Below are positions 1 through 7,522 of a stretch of DNA of 64,000 nt, in pieces. Position 1 is the stretch's first letter. Every line of letters starts with the position of its first letter. Source of the DNA: a virus; IMG/VR virus record IMGVR_UViG_3300009420_000006, positions 1 to 64,000 of that record. The stretch is one strand, 5' to 3'. The position numbers were made by a program, and so were the translations under genes. The notes below the pieces were generated by a model. It saw nothing but the letters and a program-made list of their open reading frames with translations. It was not told where the DNA came from and did not search any database.

Positions 1-37
1 CAAAGTTACCTGCTGTAAATCCTGTTCCTGTTATCAT
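1..37 (-). CDS. Partial gene, start only (replication operon)
   Basis: Only the first 12 codons are inside the window, beginning MITGTGFTAG. The ATG overlaps the TGA of the upstream ATPase gene in an ATGA arrangement, as at many other junctions in this operon, which argues that it is a real translationally coupled gene continuing past the left edge. Function cannot be judged from so little; the operon context suggests replication or nucleotide metabolism. Confidence 0.5.
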   Translation of the reverse strand, partial: MITGTGFTAGNF

Positions 38-1098
38 TGTAAAAAGTATGATTTGTTAGTAATAGCTGCATAGTCTGCATCAGTAATAGAAATACGTTTA
101 GGTAATTCTTTGAACATACCAATTTGACCTAGAAAACCTAGACCAATTCTAATATCATCCTCACCATAACTGTTTTTGATAACACGAAGACTTCTAAAGT
201 ATTTACCTCCATGGTCATCCTTAAGCTTGTTAAGATCATAACCTGATGGATCTGCAACCTTGTATCTCATAGGATCAAACAATGCCATACATACATCAGA
301 GTCATTCTGAGTAGTAGAACTGTCTGCAAAATCTTCTAGTTGTGGTTCAACATCACCATTCTTTATCCTAGTAGGATTAGATATAGATCGATTGAACTGA
401 CTAACAACTACTGGTGAGTAACCATAGAAATCACGTGCATAACGTAACTCATCAGACATCTTATCAATTGCTTGCTTCTTAGTAGGCTGTGCACTTGTTG
501 TCTTTAGCAAACCTATATGATCTAACACAACTAGTGTTATCTCTGTAGGATCATTAGGTATGTATCTCTTGTTATACTTATCTATCTGCTCTATCTTTCC
601 ACGTTCTAATGCATAAGCCTTTAGTTCTTTAGCTATACCTACAGGATTCTCTGGCCCATCGATAATAGTTACTATCTCAGTTAGCTCATTCATATAATCC
701 TCATACTTAAGAAACAGGTCATGCTCCTCCTTAGTCATCTTGCTTGTCCAGCCTAATAACTTGTTAACAGGAATGATAACACCTTCTTCTTGAAAGATCT
801 TCCTGCAGGTCCACTTAGCTAGCTTATAAGTCTGACTACGCTCCATAGATCTGTACCACACCTTCACCTTTATACCAGACTTCTGTCCTTCTTTAGATAA
901 GGCCCAGTCTACTGGATTAAGAACAAACGCATCATCAATGAAACTAGTCTTACCTGAACCGGTTAGTCCACCTATTAAGTAGTACATAGACCGTCTAATA
1001 CCTACATACCTGTTTAGTCTGTCAAAACCCATTGGTATGCCACCATTATTGCCAGCTAGACCCTTGTCTACCTCCTCTTTTAATAGTTTAAAGCTCAT
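34..1098 (-). CDS. DnaB-like (SF4/RecA-type) replicative helicase ATPase
   Basis: This 354-residue protein is a RecA-fold ATPase and probably the phage replicative helicase that unwinds DNA ahead of the polymerase. Visible motifs are a Walker A at residues 44-51 (GLTGSGKT), a Walker B strand at 189-198 (LVVLDHIGLL) and a sensor/H3-like element VVSQFNR at 231-237. This order is typical of the C-terminal domain of DnaB/SF4 helicases. It lacks the usual N-terminal DnaB domain and is shorter than bacterial DnaB (about 450-470 residues), as in other phage versions. It lies in the leftward operon with a family B polymerase and a winged-helix protein. A RadA- or KaiC-like ATPase is the main alternative. 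Confidence 0.75.
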   Translation of the reverse strand: MSFKLLKEEVDKGLAGNNGGIPMGFDRLNRYVGIRRSMYYLIGGLTGSGKTSFIDDAFVLNPVDWALSKEGQKSGIKVKVWYRSMERSQTYKLAKWTCRKIFQEEGVIIPVNKLLGWTSKMTKEEHDLFLKYEDYMNELTEIVTIIDGPENPVGIAKELKAYALERGKIEQIDKYNKRYIPNDPTEITLVVLDHIGLLKTTSAQPTKKQAIDKMSDELRYARDFYGYSPVVVSQFNRSISNPTRIKNGDVEPQLEDFADSSTTQNDSDVCMALFDPMRYKVADPSGYDLNKLKDDHGGKYFRSLRVIKNSYGEDDIRIGLGFLGQIGMFKELPKRISITDADYAAITNKSYFLQ

Positions 1099-1303
1099 TC
1101 TCTTTGTTTTTTTTATCTTCTGTTAACTCTTTTATTTTCTGATCTCTTGCTCTCTTAAATGCACCTTTATCCCATATGTGATCTGGTATATATTGACCTT
1201 CTTTATTTGTCCTCTGCCAGTGGTATGTAGCTTGGAATTCAGTTGCAGGTATAAATTTAACCTTTTCTCCTTTTACTAGTATTGTCTTGTTTTTCTTTTT
1301 CAT
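1088..1303 (-). CDS. Small basic hypothetical protein
   Basis: A 71-residue, strongly basic protein (K/R-rich ends, a central TYHWQRTNKEG segment) that I do not recognise. It overlaps the start of the helicase gene by 11 bases and lies directly downstream of the winged-helix gene, so it is translated within the replication block. The charge suggests nucleic-acid or helicase interaction, but that is inference only. The acidic-basic C-terminus (KELTEDKKNKENEL) is probably disordered. Confidence 0.65.
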   Translation of the reverse strand: MKKKNKTILVKGEKVKFIPATEFQATYHWQRTNKEGQYIPDHIWDKGAFKRARDQKIKELTEDKKNKENEL

Positions 1304-1304
1304 A

Positions 1305-1928
1305 TTAAATATCTGTTGAGCCAGTTGGTTCTGCAGGTTGCTCTCCTTCTTGTTCTATCAGTTCTACATATGCTTCATATGTTCTTTGATTGAGATAAGT
1401 GAGACTGTTCTGCTGATATGTTATCCTGTTGCTTCCAGTAGTATAAGACATAGTTACTTTTTGCATTATCTCAAAATCCAATGCTTTTATCAATTGATCA
1501 GATGTGTAATCACCTTCCATTAATATTGTATTGAATTTAATTTTACATGCTTGCTTATCTTTACGAAGAGCTCTAGTACCTTTAAAGGACTTACCTTTAT
1601 AAGTGAAAGTATCAGTACCAGGATACAGCTTCCACCATTCTTCGAACGCTGTGGCTTTTGGTTTTCTCTTTACAAATTTATTATTAGTTTTATCTTCTCC
1701 TACAAACGCTAGGAGATCCTTACCTACTGTTGTAAGTTGGTGTTCATCTTTTGCTATTAGACCTTTTCTTATTAATGACTGATAGATAGCAGAGAGACGC
1801 ATACTATTCTCATAGAGAGGTGTAACGTCATACTCTGAGTCTATCAATTTTAGTAAATATATTATATCTAAGCTATAGCTTTTTTTGATGAGCTCTTCGA
1901 ATTGTTGAGGAGTTATGTGTAGCTTCAT
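1305..1928 (-). CDS. Winged-helix replication-associated protein (possible helicase loader/initiator)
   Basis: A 207-residue protein. The N-terminal ~75 residues look like a winged-helix/DnaD-type fold (short helices followed by IRKGLIAKDEHQLTTVGKDL, typical of a recognition helix and wing). The C-terminal part contains AFEEWWKLYPGTD and KACKIKFNTIL-like segments resembling the EFWxxYPxK...A.xxW helical pattern of phage replication O/DnaD-like proteins. Placed between the polymerase and the helicase, it could load the helicase or bind the origin. This is inferred from fold pattern and context, with no catalytic motif. It could equally be a transcription regulator. Confidence 0.5.
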   Translation of the reverse strand: MKLHITPQQFEELIKKSYSLDIIYLLKLIDSEYDVTPLYENSMRLSAIYQSLIRKGLIAKDEHQLTTVGKDLLAFVGEDKTNNKFVKRKPKATAFEEWWKLYPGTDTFTYKGKSFKGTRALRKDKQACKIKFNTILMEGDYTSDQLIKALDFEIMQKVTMSYTTGSNRITYQQNSLTYLNQRTYEAYVELIEQEGEQPAEPTGSTDI

Positions 1929-2091
1929 CTCTTTTTGGTTTTATAACTTTAATAATTATAGGCTTCTTTTTCTTAGCCTGTTCTTCTTCCCACTGCTGGT
2001 ACTCTAGTTCTGCTATGTACTGGCGTTCTGCAGCATACATGTTATCGTTGCATGCTGCATGTTCCCAGTCTTCGTTAATTAACTTAGACAC
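1873..2091 (-). CDS. Small charged hypothetical protein, GTG start
   Basis: A 72-residue protein with a Glu/Gln-rich helical middle (YIAELEYQQWEEEQ) followed by a Lys-rich stretch. The best start is GTG at 2091, which overlaps the last codons of the preceding AT-hook gene by 8 bases and fits the coupled-translation pattern of the operon. Its 3' end overlaps the winged-helix gene by 56 bases, an unusually long overlap. The real C-terminus is set by the first in-frame stop. Function unknown. Confidence 0.55.
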   Translation of the reverse strand: MSKLINEDWEHAACNDNMYAAERQYIAELEYQQWEEEQAKKKKPIIIKVIKPKRDEATHNSSTIRRAHQKKL

Positions 2092-2278
2092 CTGTATTAA
2101 GCTTTGGCTTATTCTTAGATCCTTTTGGTCTACCTCTACCTCTTTTCTTCTTCTTTACTGGTACTACTACATCATTCTCATCCGGTGCATAAGTTGCATC
2201 TGGTCCAAAGAAAGCATATACTATACCTCCTGCTAATGCTAAAATCATTACTACGCTGATTACTGTTTTAATTTCCAT
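2084..2278 (-). CDS. Membrane-anchored AT-hook protein
   Basis: A 64-residue protein with an N-terminal hydrophobic segment at about residues 5-24 (VISVVMILALAGGIVYAFF), a short acidic spacer, and a basic tail containing KKRGRGRPKGSKNKPK. The core GRP flanked by basic residues is the AT-hook motif, which binds the minor groove of AT-rich DNA. The predicted topology is one membrane span with the DNA-binding tail presumably cytoplasmic. It could tether phage or host DNA to the membrane; this role is inference. The hydrophobic segment has no clear signal-peptidase site. It is coupled to its neighbours on both sides. Confidence 0.65.
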   Translation of the reverse strand: MEIKTVISVVMILALAGGIVYAFFGPDATYAPDENDVVVPVKKKKRGRGRPKGSKNKPKLNTGV

Positions 2279-2302
2279 TTTTATTTAATTTAATTGTTAA
2301 TA

Positions 2303-2566
2303 TTAATTTTTGATTCTTACTCCAAACTGTTCATGAAACCATGATAAACAATCTTTTGCTTTATTACTGTTAAACTTAAACACCTTTTTCAAGGTTTTAA
2401 TTGCATATTTATTAAACTCTATACGCTGATCACTGGTCATGGTCCAGTTAAAATACCACTTGTCATCATCTAATGTATCTACTAATCGTTTACCGATCAT
2501 GTCTAACTGTTTTTCCATTAAATGTCTCATGATATTACCTCTGTTAATCTCTGCCTTCTTTTTCAT
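2303..2566 (-). CDS. Hypothetical helical protein next to the polymerase
   Basis: An 87-residue protein of mixed charge and mostly helical character, with motifs DKWYFNWTM and DCLSWFHEQFGVRI. Its start overlaps the end of the polymerase gene by four bases, so it is probably co-translated with it. I do not recognise a family; a polymerase accessory role is only a guess from position. Confidence 0.6.
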   Translation of the reverse strand: MKKKAEINRGNIMRHLMEKQLDMIGKRLVDTLDDDKWYFNWTMTSDQRIEFNKYAIKTLKKVFKFNSNKAKDCLSWFHEQFGVRIKN

Positions 2567-4527
2567 ACAAATAAATTTAATTGATTAGGTGATACAACTG
2601 TCTTAACTCTTTTACCACCTGCCATTATTTTCTTTATTAACTTCTCTGCCTTAAATATGTAATACTCATAATTTACATTGTCCAGTACCTCTGGTTTATT
2701 AAGATAGTTACATACTGTGCAAATCCACTCACCTGCTTCAGCTTGTGAACGTTTAGCAGCTCTACTAGTTGATGCATCATTCCTCACCTTAAATATCTTC
2801 TCACCTGACTTAGATACATAGTATCGTATCAGTTTATTATATTTAGTAGTTTTGTTTGTTGTTCTATGGACTCCTTCAAAGTGAAAGTCTTTAGAAGACT
2901 TCTTTCTTATACAGAAATCAAATAGATTAGTATGCTGCTTTATAGTATCCCTAACTGGAATATTATTTACATAGTATTGCTCAAGAGCAATGGGTACAAT
3001 CCTAGCAGACTTGTTCTTATGTAGTTCAAAGTCTGTAAGAAAATCTCCTTTCTTCTTGACATAACCATCAGGCATGATAGCTAAATAATCATTAACTGTT
3101 GAAAAGATTATCTTTGTGTAGTCTGTTCTTTCCAAAATATACTGTGTTAGCTCAGACCACTCTGCATTTAATTCATGCATCTTAGGTATTAGTTCTTTCT
3201 TAATTCTTATAGTAACACCGTCTGTGTTAGCAGAGATCACGTGAATGCCATTCATCTCATATAGTTCAATAAGCATCATTAAGCTAAGCTCACCAGTTAT
3301 AGTAGTGAACATAGTTAACTGCCTATCATAGATCCATGAAAGCATGTCTGATGATTTACCATAGACAGAGTTTACTGCAAGTTTAAGAGCCCCAACAATA
3401 CCTTTGGTTTTTCCATCCTTCTTTCCACTAGCTTTCAGTTCAAGTCTTTTCTCAAACATCTGCTTGTAACCAAATAGAAACTCTTTTCCTAAATGTGCAG
3501 GATACTTTGCATTGTTAATTATAATTGCAGGATAGTAACTAGCCACATCCCAGTCAATGATCTCATGGTCATCATCAGCTTCAAACACACTTGGTTTATT
3601 TTCGGTATGTAGTCCACCTCTCATAAAGGAATATACATTACCGTGATAATTAATGTGCTCTTTGAAGTCATCTTGAAGACCTAAGTTCATCTTTCTTATA
3701 TTAATAAGGAACTTTTGCAGCTGTTCAGTTTTAAACTTAACATATGGTGCAATACAGTTCTTCATAGCAATAGTCTTTCTGAAGTAACCTTTTCTTGGAA
3801 GCTCTTTAATGTCCATATTCTTCTCATGACAGTAGTACTTCTTGATTATCTCATCACCTATCTTACTATCAGAGTAGTTAAGACATTGGATACCAAACTC
3901 TTCTTGTATATCTAGTCTCAATTGTATCTGATCGTTACCCTTATACAGTGGGTGATCTGTTTCCCCTATAGTTACTTTATAAAACTCATAGGTTGCATCA
4001 ACATCATTAAAACAATACTGTAATGACATGTATACCTCTTCATTAGTCATGTTTGTCTTAGTGTGATGTATAGGCATCTCTTCAATGTTCTCAAGATCCA
4101 TCTCAAACTCTAACCTCTTCAGACTTACACGTCTGTTCTTGTTATCATAGTGATGTATCTTAAATAAATCAAGCTGCTTTAACGATAGCTCCCACTCTCT
4201 ATACTCTGGAAACACATCATAGTTAGCATCATGTATAACATCTTGTGCCTTTTGTGCTATCATTGCACATATCTCTAGACCAGTACCTTCATGCCACTGC
4301 TCATAGTTTCTTAGTACCCATTCTACTACTTGTGCATCAAATCGTAGGTTGTTATAACCTACCCAGTGTGCATCTTTATGTATGTCTGTGTACTTTACAA
4401 ACGCATCTAGTTGATTCTGCCACTTACTAACTGTAAAGCTCTTAGGTGTCTTCCCTGGTTCCATACATACAACTATGAAGCACTCCTGCATAGTTTCTAT
4501 GTCATATATAATTATGTTCTCAATCAT
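2563..4527 (-). CDS. Family B DNA polymerase with 3'-5' exonuclease
   Basis: This 654-residue enzyme copies the phage genome and proofreads. The exonuclease domain shows ExoI DIET (9-12), ExoII GYNNLRFD with Asp64, and ExoIII YCFND with Asp175. The polymerase domain shows motif A DWDVASYYP (Asp327 as metal ligand), motif B KLAVNSVYG (382-390) and motif C as SANTDGV (Asp436) in place of the usual YGDTDS. A FMRGGLHTE segment near 301-309 matches the YxGG-type region linking the two activities. At 654 residues it is shorter than replicative family B enzymes of T4 type. It lies in an operon with the helicase. The assignment is firm; only the subfamily (protein-primed or not) is open, and no terminal-protein insertion is obvious to me. 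Confidence 0.93.
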   Translation of the reverse strand: MIENIIIYDIETMQECFIVVCMEPGKTPKSFTVSKWQNQLDAFVKYTDIHKDAHWVGYNNLRFDAQVVEWVLRNYEQWHEGTGLEICAMIAQKAQDVIHDANYDVFPEYREWELSLKQLDLFKIHHYDNKNRRVSLKRLEFEMDLENIEEMPIHHTKTNMTNEEVYMSLQYCFNDVDATYEFYKVTIGETDHPLYKGNDQIQLRLDIQEEFGIQCLNYSDSKIGDEIIKKYYCHEKNMDIKELPRKGYFRKTIAMKNCIAPYVKFKTEQLQKFLINIRKMNLGLQDDFKEHINYHGNVYSFMRGGLHTENKPSVFEADDDHEIIDWDVASYYPAIIINNAKYPAHLGKEFLFGYKQMFEKRLELKASGKKDGKTKGIVGALKLAVNSVYGKSSDMLSWIYDRQLTMFTTITGELSLMMLIELYEMNGIHVISANTDGVTIRIKKELIPKMHELNAEWSELTQYILERTDYTKIIFSTVNDYLAIMPDGYVKKKGDFLTDFELHKNKSARIVPIALEQYYVNNIPVRDTIKQHTNLFDFCIRKKSSKDFHFEGVHRTTNKTTKYNKLIRYYVSKSGEKIFKVRNDASTSRAAKRSQAEAGEWICTVCNYLNKPEVLDNVNYEYYIFKAEKLIKKIMAGGKRVKTVVSPNQLNLFV

Positions 4528-4625
4528 TTTATTAGTATTTGTATTAAATCGATTGTTGTGTATATGATAGAAAATAGTATATAGATTAGAAATATTCCCA
4601 CTTTGTATCTAAATTTAATTTTCAT
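4524..4625 (-). CDS. 33-residue membrane peptide
   Basis: A microprotein starting MKIKFRYKVG, followed by a hydrophobic helix (IFLIYILFSIIYTTIDL), i.e. a basic N-terminus and one membrane span. Its TGA overlaps the ATG of the polymerase (ATGA) and its own ATG lies within the end of the zinc-finger gene upstream. This tight coupling is the main evidence that it is translated. It may serve to couple polymerase translation or act in the membrane. Confidence 0.5.
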   Translation of the reverse strand: MKIKFRYKVGIFLIYILFSIIYTTIDLIQILIK

Positions 4626-4764
4626 TTGTTGTTCTTTTTATATACTCATCTTTATCTTCTGATGCATACCACTCATCCATATGTTCTTCAAAATGCATTC
4701 TGTAGTCAAATCCTCCAGTAAATGTTTTATTACATCTACTACACTTAATGCTTGGTCTACTCAT
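4615..4764 (-). CDS. C2H2 zinc-finger microprotein
   Basis: A 49-residue protein with a perfect classical zinc-finger spacing, C-x2-C-x12-H-x3-H, at residues 8-28 (Cys8, Cys11, His24, His28), followed by an acidic tail. Single C2H2 fingers are uncommon in bacteria and phages. A DNA-, RNA- or protein-binding role is expected from the fold. Its ATG overlaps the stop of the upstream membrane-protein gene by 8 bases and its end overlaps the next microgene, so it sits in the coupled chain leading to the polymerase. Confidence 0.7.
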   Translation of the reverse strand: MSRPSIKCSRCNKTFTGGFDYRMHFEEHMDEWYASEDKDEYIKRTTNEN

Positions 4765-4954
4765 TTGGTTGGTTTTTATAGTCTTTATAGTCTAAATAGA
4801 ATCCAATGCCTACAATTATATGCAAACCTATACTACTTGCTATTTCGTATAGGTCATGAAAGTTATTGATAGATAAATGGATGTGTCCAACTATCCAGAA
4901 TGGTATAGCCAGCTGTTGACTTATCCATCTAATTAGAAAGGTTATAAACTTCAT
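4757..4954 (-). CDS. Small integral membrane protein
   Basis: A 65-residue protein with two hydrophobic stretches, at roughly residues 3-25 (ITFLIRWISQQLAIPFWIVG) and 42-54 (IGLHIIVGIGFYL), and a charged C-terminus (DYKDYKNQPNE). No family recognised. It is the first gene behind a candidate leftward promoter at 4976-5006 and would head the sub-operon containing the zinc finger and DNA polymerase. Confidence 0.6.
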   Translation of the reverse strand: MKFITFLIRWISQQLAIPFWIVGHIHLSINNFHDLYEIASSIGLHIIVGIGFYLDYKDYKNQPNE

Positions 4955-4975
4955 AAAGTTTGTGTGATTATATTA

Positions 4976-5006
4976 CAAAAATAACAAATTTAATTAGATT
5001 ACCAAA
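4976..5006 (-). promoter_or_regulatory. Candidate leftward Bacteroidota-type promoter
   Basis: On the minus strand there is TTTG (5006-5003), a 19-base spacer and TATTTTTG (4983-4976), matching the Bacteroidota primary sigma consensus TTTG...TAnnTTTG. The predicted start is near 4969, 15 bases upstream of the membrane-protein ATG at 4954. It overlaps the last codons of the upstream gene and would give the polymerase block its own promoter. Motif match only. Confidence 0.5.
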
Positions 5007-5568
5007 CAGAAAAGCCACCACAATGCCTCAAGAAGACAATAAATTGATCTATCAACCACTTAGGTGAGCTATGTGATGGATAATATACACCATCATCACG
5101 TACTATACCTGTCATGGTTACTTTTCCATAAGGTAATACTTCATTAAGTTCCTCTATTATATCTTCTGATACTATTCCACCATTCATAGTGCTCCATGAA
5201 CCCATGTTACAATAGATTACATCTTCTTCCTCTTCAAAAGATCCATCTTTATCAATAAGATCTTGTAAAGCATCAGCTAGAGCAGTGCATTCTTCCCATG
5301 TGTCTGGGCCCATTCCATCATTACCCATCCATGACTCTGTCTTTATATCTAATTTATGGTTATGTGCTGCTACATCACATAGCATTACAATTGGTCTCCA
5401 TCCCCACCAGTTACTTCTAAAGTAATAGCCAGGGTTTTTATCTTCCCAGTCTTCTAACACTTCCCAGTAAGCTTTCTTATCTGCTTCCGTGAGTGCATCA
5501 TTGTCCCAATCCATTTCAGGTTTCTTACTTGTTAGCTTAGGCTCTTTACCGTATATATCTACTCCCAT
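4999..5568 (-). CDS. Conserved phage protein of unknown function (MGVDIYG type)
   Basis: A 189-residue protein opening MGVDIYGKEPK and followed by GYYFRSNWWGWRPIVMLCD. I associate this aromatic, Trp-rich N-terminal pattern with a widespread uncharacterised protein of large phages. The C-terminal half is acidic and includes SSPKWLIDQFIVFLRHCGGFSVW, which looks like a folded helical end. No catalytic residues recognised. It is the last gene before the internal promoter at 4976-5006 and ATG at 5568 is the only sensible start. Confidence 0.6.
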   Translation of the reverse strand: MGVDIYGKEPKLTSKKPEMDWDNDALTEADKKAYWEVLEDWEDKNPGYYFRSNWWGWRPIVMLCDVAAHNHKLDIKTESWMGNDGMGPDTWEECTALADALQDLIDKDGSFEEEEDVIYCNMGSWSTMNGGIVSEDIIEELNEVLPYGKVTMTGIVRDDGVYYPSHSSPKWLIDQFIVFLRHCGGFSVW

Positions 5569-5570
5569 AA

Positions 5571-5696
5571 TTATTTGATTTTTTTATATGCTGCTAGCAT
5601 TTGTTTATCGTCTTTAACGTATTTATTATTTATCTTAAGCATCCATCTTTGAAAGCCTTGTCTTCTTAGTATTTTATTTTTGCCTTTTATTATCAT
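5571..5696 (-). CDS. 41-residue basic hypothetical protein
   Basis: A short, highly basic protein (MIIKGKNKILRRQGFQRWML...). The frame is open upstream to 5807, but that part runs through the zinc-binding microgene at 5698-5832 in another frame. I therefore choose the ATG at 5696, one base beyond that gene's stop. The Lys/Arg content suggests nucleic-acid binding. Evidence that it is translated is compositional and positional only. Confidence 0.45.
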   Translation of the reverse strand: MIIKGKNKILRRQGFQRWMLKINNKYVKDDKQMLAAYKKIK

Positions 5697-5697
5697 A

Positions 5698-5832
5698 TCA
5701 AATAGTATTTTCCCAATAAGGGTCTGGTTCTTCTTGTTCTTCGTTAAACTCTGCATGTTCTTTACAATCAGAGCATATATCTGTTTCACACCATCTTGAT
5801 GCTCCACAACAGTTGCTTAGTTCTTCTTCCAT
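5698..5832 (-). CDS. Zinc-binding microprotein (CCGA...CxxC)
   Basis: A 44-residue protein beginning MEEELSNCCGAS with Cys8, Cys9, Cys15, Cys20 and Cys23 and a nearby His26, followed by an acidic tail. The CCGA opening followed by a CxxC pair is a recurring zinc-ribbon pattern in small phage proteins. It lies between two other small leftward genes. Zinc binding is inferred from the cysteines. Confidence 0.55.
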   Translation of the reverse strand: MEEELSNCCGASRWCETDICSDCKEHAEFNEEQEEPDPYWENTI

Positions 5833-5834
5833 AT

Positions 5835-6065
5835 TTATTTATTTATTGCTCTTTCCCAATCATAGTTAGGATCTTTCATTGCATCAAGTGCTTCGTTTAG
5901 CTCTTGTTCTGCCGTTTTTTTCTTAATCCTAACTATATCTGGTCTCTTCACCTCTATTTCTAATGCATTTGCATTACAATAAAAGCATTTCTGTTCCATA
6001 TCATTACTCATGTAACTTGCGTCACAACTTCTGCAATGATAATCATAAAATGTTTCTTTACGCAT
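5835..6065 (-). CDS. Zinc-ribbon small protein
   Basis: A 76-residue protein with two CxxC knuckles, Cys11/Cys14 (HCRSCD) and Cys27/Cys30 (KCFYCN), 12 residues apart: a rubredoxin/zinc-ribbon arrangement. A charged helical tail follows. Such ribbons usually bind nucleic acid or bridge to RNA polymerase; the specific target is unknown. It is one of a cluster of zinc microproteins between 4.6 and 6.7 kb. Confidence 0.6.
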   Translation of the reverse strand: MRKETFYDYHCRSCDASYMSNDMEQKCFYCNANALEIEVKRPDIVRIKKKTAEQELNEALDAMKDPNYDWERAINK

Positions 6066-6075
6066 TGTTTAAGTT

Positions 6076-6528
6076 TTATGGAACTTCATCATCTTCTTCT
6101 TCTTCAGGGCTGAGCCCACGTAAGATAACTAGTTCCTGTTCATATATTGGTTCGATTTTACCTTTCTCGTACTCATCTTCATCAACAAATATTTCTAGTA
6201 ACCCATCAAAATCTCTCATAACAATATTCATCTCTTTAGTAGTAAATTCTTGTAGTTGAGGTTCATTTGGGTGATCAAACCAGCCTATTTCATCTGGTGG
6301 TATTATCACTACACCTTCTTCATTTAATAAGAAAGGTCTAACAGGATAACCATATTCATCTATGTTGACTAATCTTTTATTTGCTAAATCAGCTGTGTTT
6401 TTGTCTAGTGCAAACACTTCAACTAATTCTTTATCTGTACCAACGTACAGCAGGTTCATGTACAATGTTCCTGGTTCTATTTCATCCGGTCCGTACGAAT
6501 GGAACACTAATTCTAAAGCTATCCACAT
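6076..6528 (-). CDS. Acidic hypothetical protein
   Basis: A 150-residue, strongly acidic protein ending in a Glu/Asp run (LSPEEEEDDEVP). Recognisable beta-rich stretches include MWIALELVFHSYG and DEIEPGTLYMNLLYVG; there is no motif I can tie to a family. Very acidic early phage proteins often act as DNA mimics or host-factor inhibitors, but nothing here proves that. It is in the leftward operon, 2 bases downstream of the zinc-ribbon gene at 6530-6688. Confidence 0.6.
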   Translation of the reverse strand: MWIALELVFHSYGPDEIEPGTLYMNLLYVGTDKELVEVFALDKNTADLANKRLVNIDEYGYPVRPFLLNEEGVVIIPPDEIGWFDHPNEPQLQEFTTKEMNIVMRDFDGLLEIFVDEDEYEKGKIEPIYEQELVILRGLSPEEEEDDEVP

Positions 6529-6529
6529 A

Positions 6530-6688
6530 TTATTTGTATCTTAATGTTACACCATTTAAGGTAAAGTTAGTATTACATACATTACACTGACCTTCATGTC
6601 GTGCATACATCATCACAACTGATCCTTTAAAACACTCAGGACACATAATGTGTGGTTGCTTGTTGCTTGCCATTTCTAAATCATTCAT
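6530..6688 (-). CDS. Zinc-ribbon microprotein
   Basis: A 52-residue protein with Cys16/Cys19 (CPEC) and Cys35/Cys38 (CNVC), a classical two-knuckle zinc ribbon, ending NFTLNGVTLRYK. The first ATG at 6688 is used; a second Met lies at residue 6. It is coupled to its neighbours with very short gaps. Function unknown beyond probable zinc binding. Confidence 0.6.
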   Translation of the reverse strand: MNDLEMASNKQPHIMCPECFKGSVVMMYARHEGQCNVCNTNFTLNGVTLRYK

Positions 6689-6693
6689 CTTTA

Positions 6694-6945
6694 TTACTTT
6701 ATTATGTAACCTTTAGGGTCACTAGTTATATTTATTTCTACCCATCCTTTCTCAGAATAATCTGCTTCTGCACGATGGCCTTCGTTCTCTAATATCTTCT
6801 CTAGCTTTAAAGCTGCTTCCCATAATCCTGGTTCAGGTGTTTCATCATGTTCATCGTCATAACAAACATCTCCCCTACACTCATAAAAGTGTCCAGCACT
6901 ATCGTATCTAAAGTAATATCCGTCTATTCTTTGTGTTTTTTCCAT
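6694..6945 (-). CDS. Hypothetical protein
   Basis: An 83-residue acidic protein (IDGYYFRYDSAGHFYECRGD...). The end KGWVEINITSDPKGY looks like an alpha/beta sandwich edge. No family recognised. It starts one base beyond the stop of the 106-residue gene upstream, which supports translation within the same message. Confidence 0.55.
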   Translation of the reverse strand: MEKTQRIDGYYFRYDSAGHFYECRGDVCYDDEHDETPEPGLWEAALKLEKILENEGHRAEADYSEKGWVEINITSDPKGYIIK

Positions 6946-6946
6946 T

Positions 6947-7267
6947 TTATTTGCTTTTATAAGGTGTTGTTTTTAAATATGCTGCTTCAAATTCGTCACT
7001 CTTTTCAGACCAATAAGCGTTAAAGGTATTTTCACCGTATAGTTGTTCGTACAAGGTTTTGAATCCGTTATATTGAACTTTTTTGTTGTTTATAGAGAAA
7101 CTTAACTGTATTTCACCAATATCATGGCCATACTTGTTAGTTGATCCAGGAACTTCTGTCACCATACTGTATATGTTTGCTTCTATTTGAAACATACCCT
7201 CATCTTTAATGAAGCTAGTGTGAACGCTAAGATCCGTAATTTCCTGTACTTTTTTAATCTTGCTCAT
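6947..7267 (-). CDS. Hypothetical protein
   Basis: A 106-residue protein with alternating hydrophobic pattern suggesting beta structure (FQIEANIYSMVTEVPG, EIQLSFSINNKKVQYNGF) followed by a helical C-terminus (TLYEQLYGENTFNAYWSEK). No recognised family. It lies in the leftward operon, directly upstream of the 83-residue gene. Confidence 0.55.
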   Translation of the reverse strand: MSKIKKVQEITDLSVHTSFIKDEGMFQIEANIYSMVTEVPGSTNKYGHDIGEIQLSFSINNKKVQYNGFKTLYEQLYGENTFNAYWSEKSDEFEAAYLKTTPYKSK

Positions 7268-7288
7268 TTTACTTGATTTAATTTGTTA

Positions 7289-7522
7289 TTATCTACCTTC
7301 GATAGAATCTATCGCTAAATGTTCCATTTCTTCTATAAGATCATACTCTAGTAGTTCCATGATATCTACACGGTCTACATTTATCTTCCATATATCAAAC
7401 TCTGCTGGTGATCCAGGATACTCATGTGTCATGTCTTCACCTGGTTCATAACGTCCTTCTAATTCTAGATAAAGGTTTCTAAACTTTATAGTTATTGCTG
7501 TTCCTTTTATTTTTGCATTCAT
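7289..7522 (-). CDS. Hypothetical acidic protein
   Basis: A 77-residue protein with the region VDRVDIMELLEYDLIEEMEHLAIDSIEG, probably an amphipathic helix. Its ATG overlaps the TGA of the secreted 3D-domain gene upstream (ATGA), so the two are likely co-translated and may act together. Function unknown. Confidence 0.55.
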   Translation of the reverse strand: MNAKIKGTAITIKFRNLYLELEGRYEPGEDMTHEYPGSPAEFDIWKINVDRVDIMELLEYDLIEEMEHLAIDSIEGR

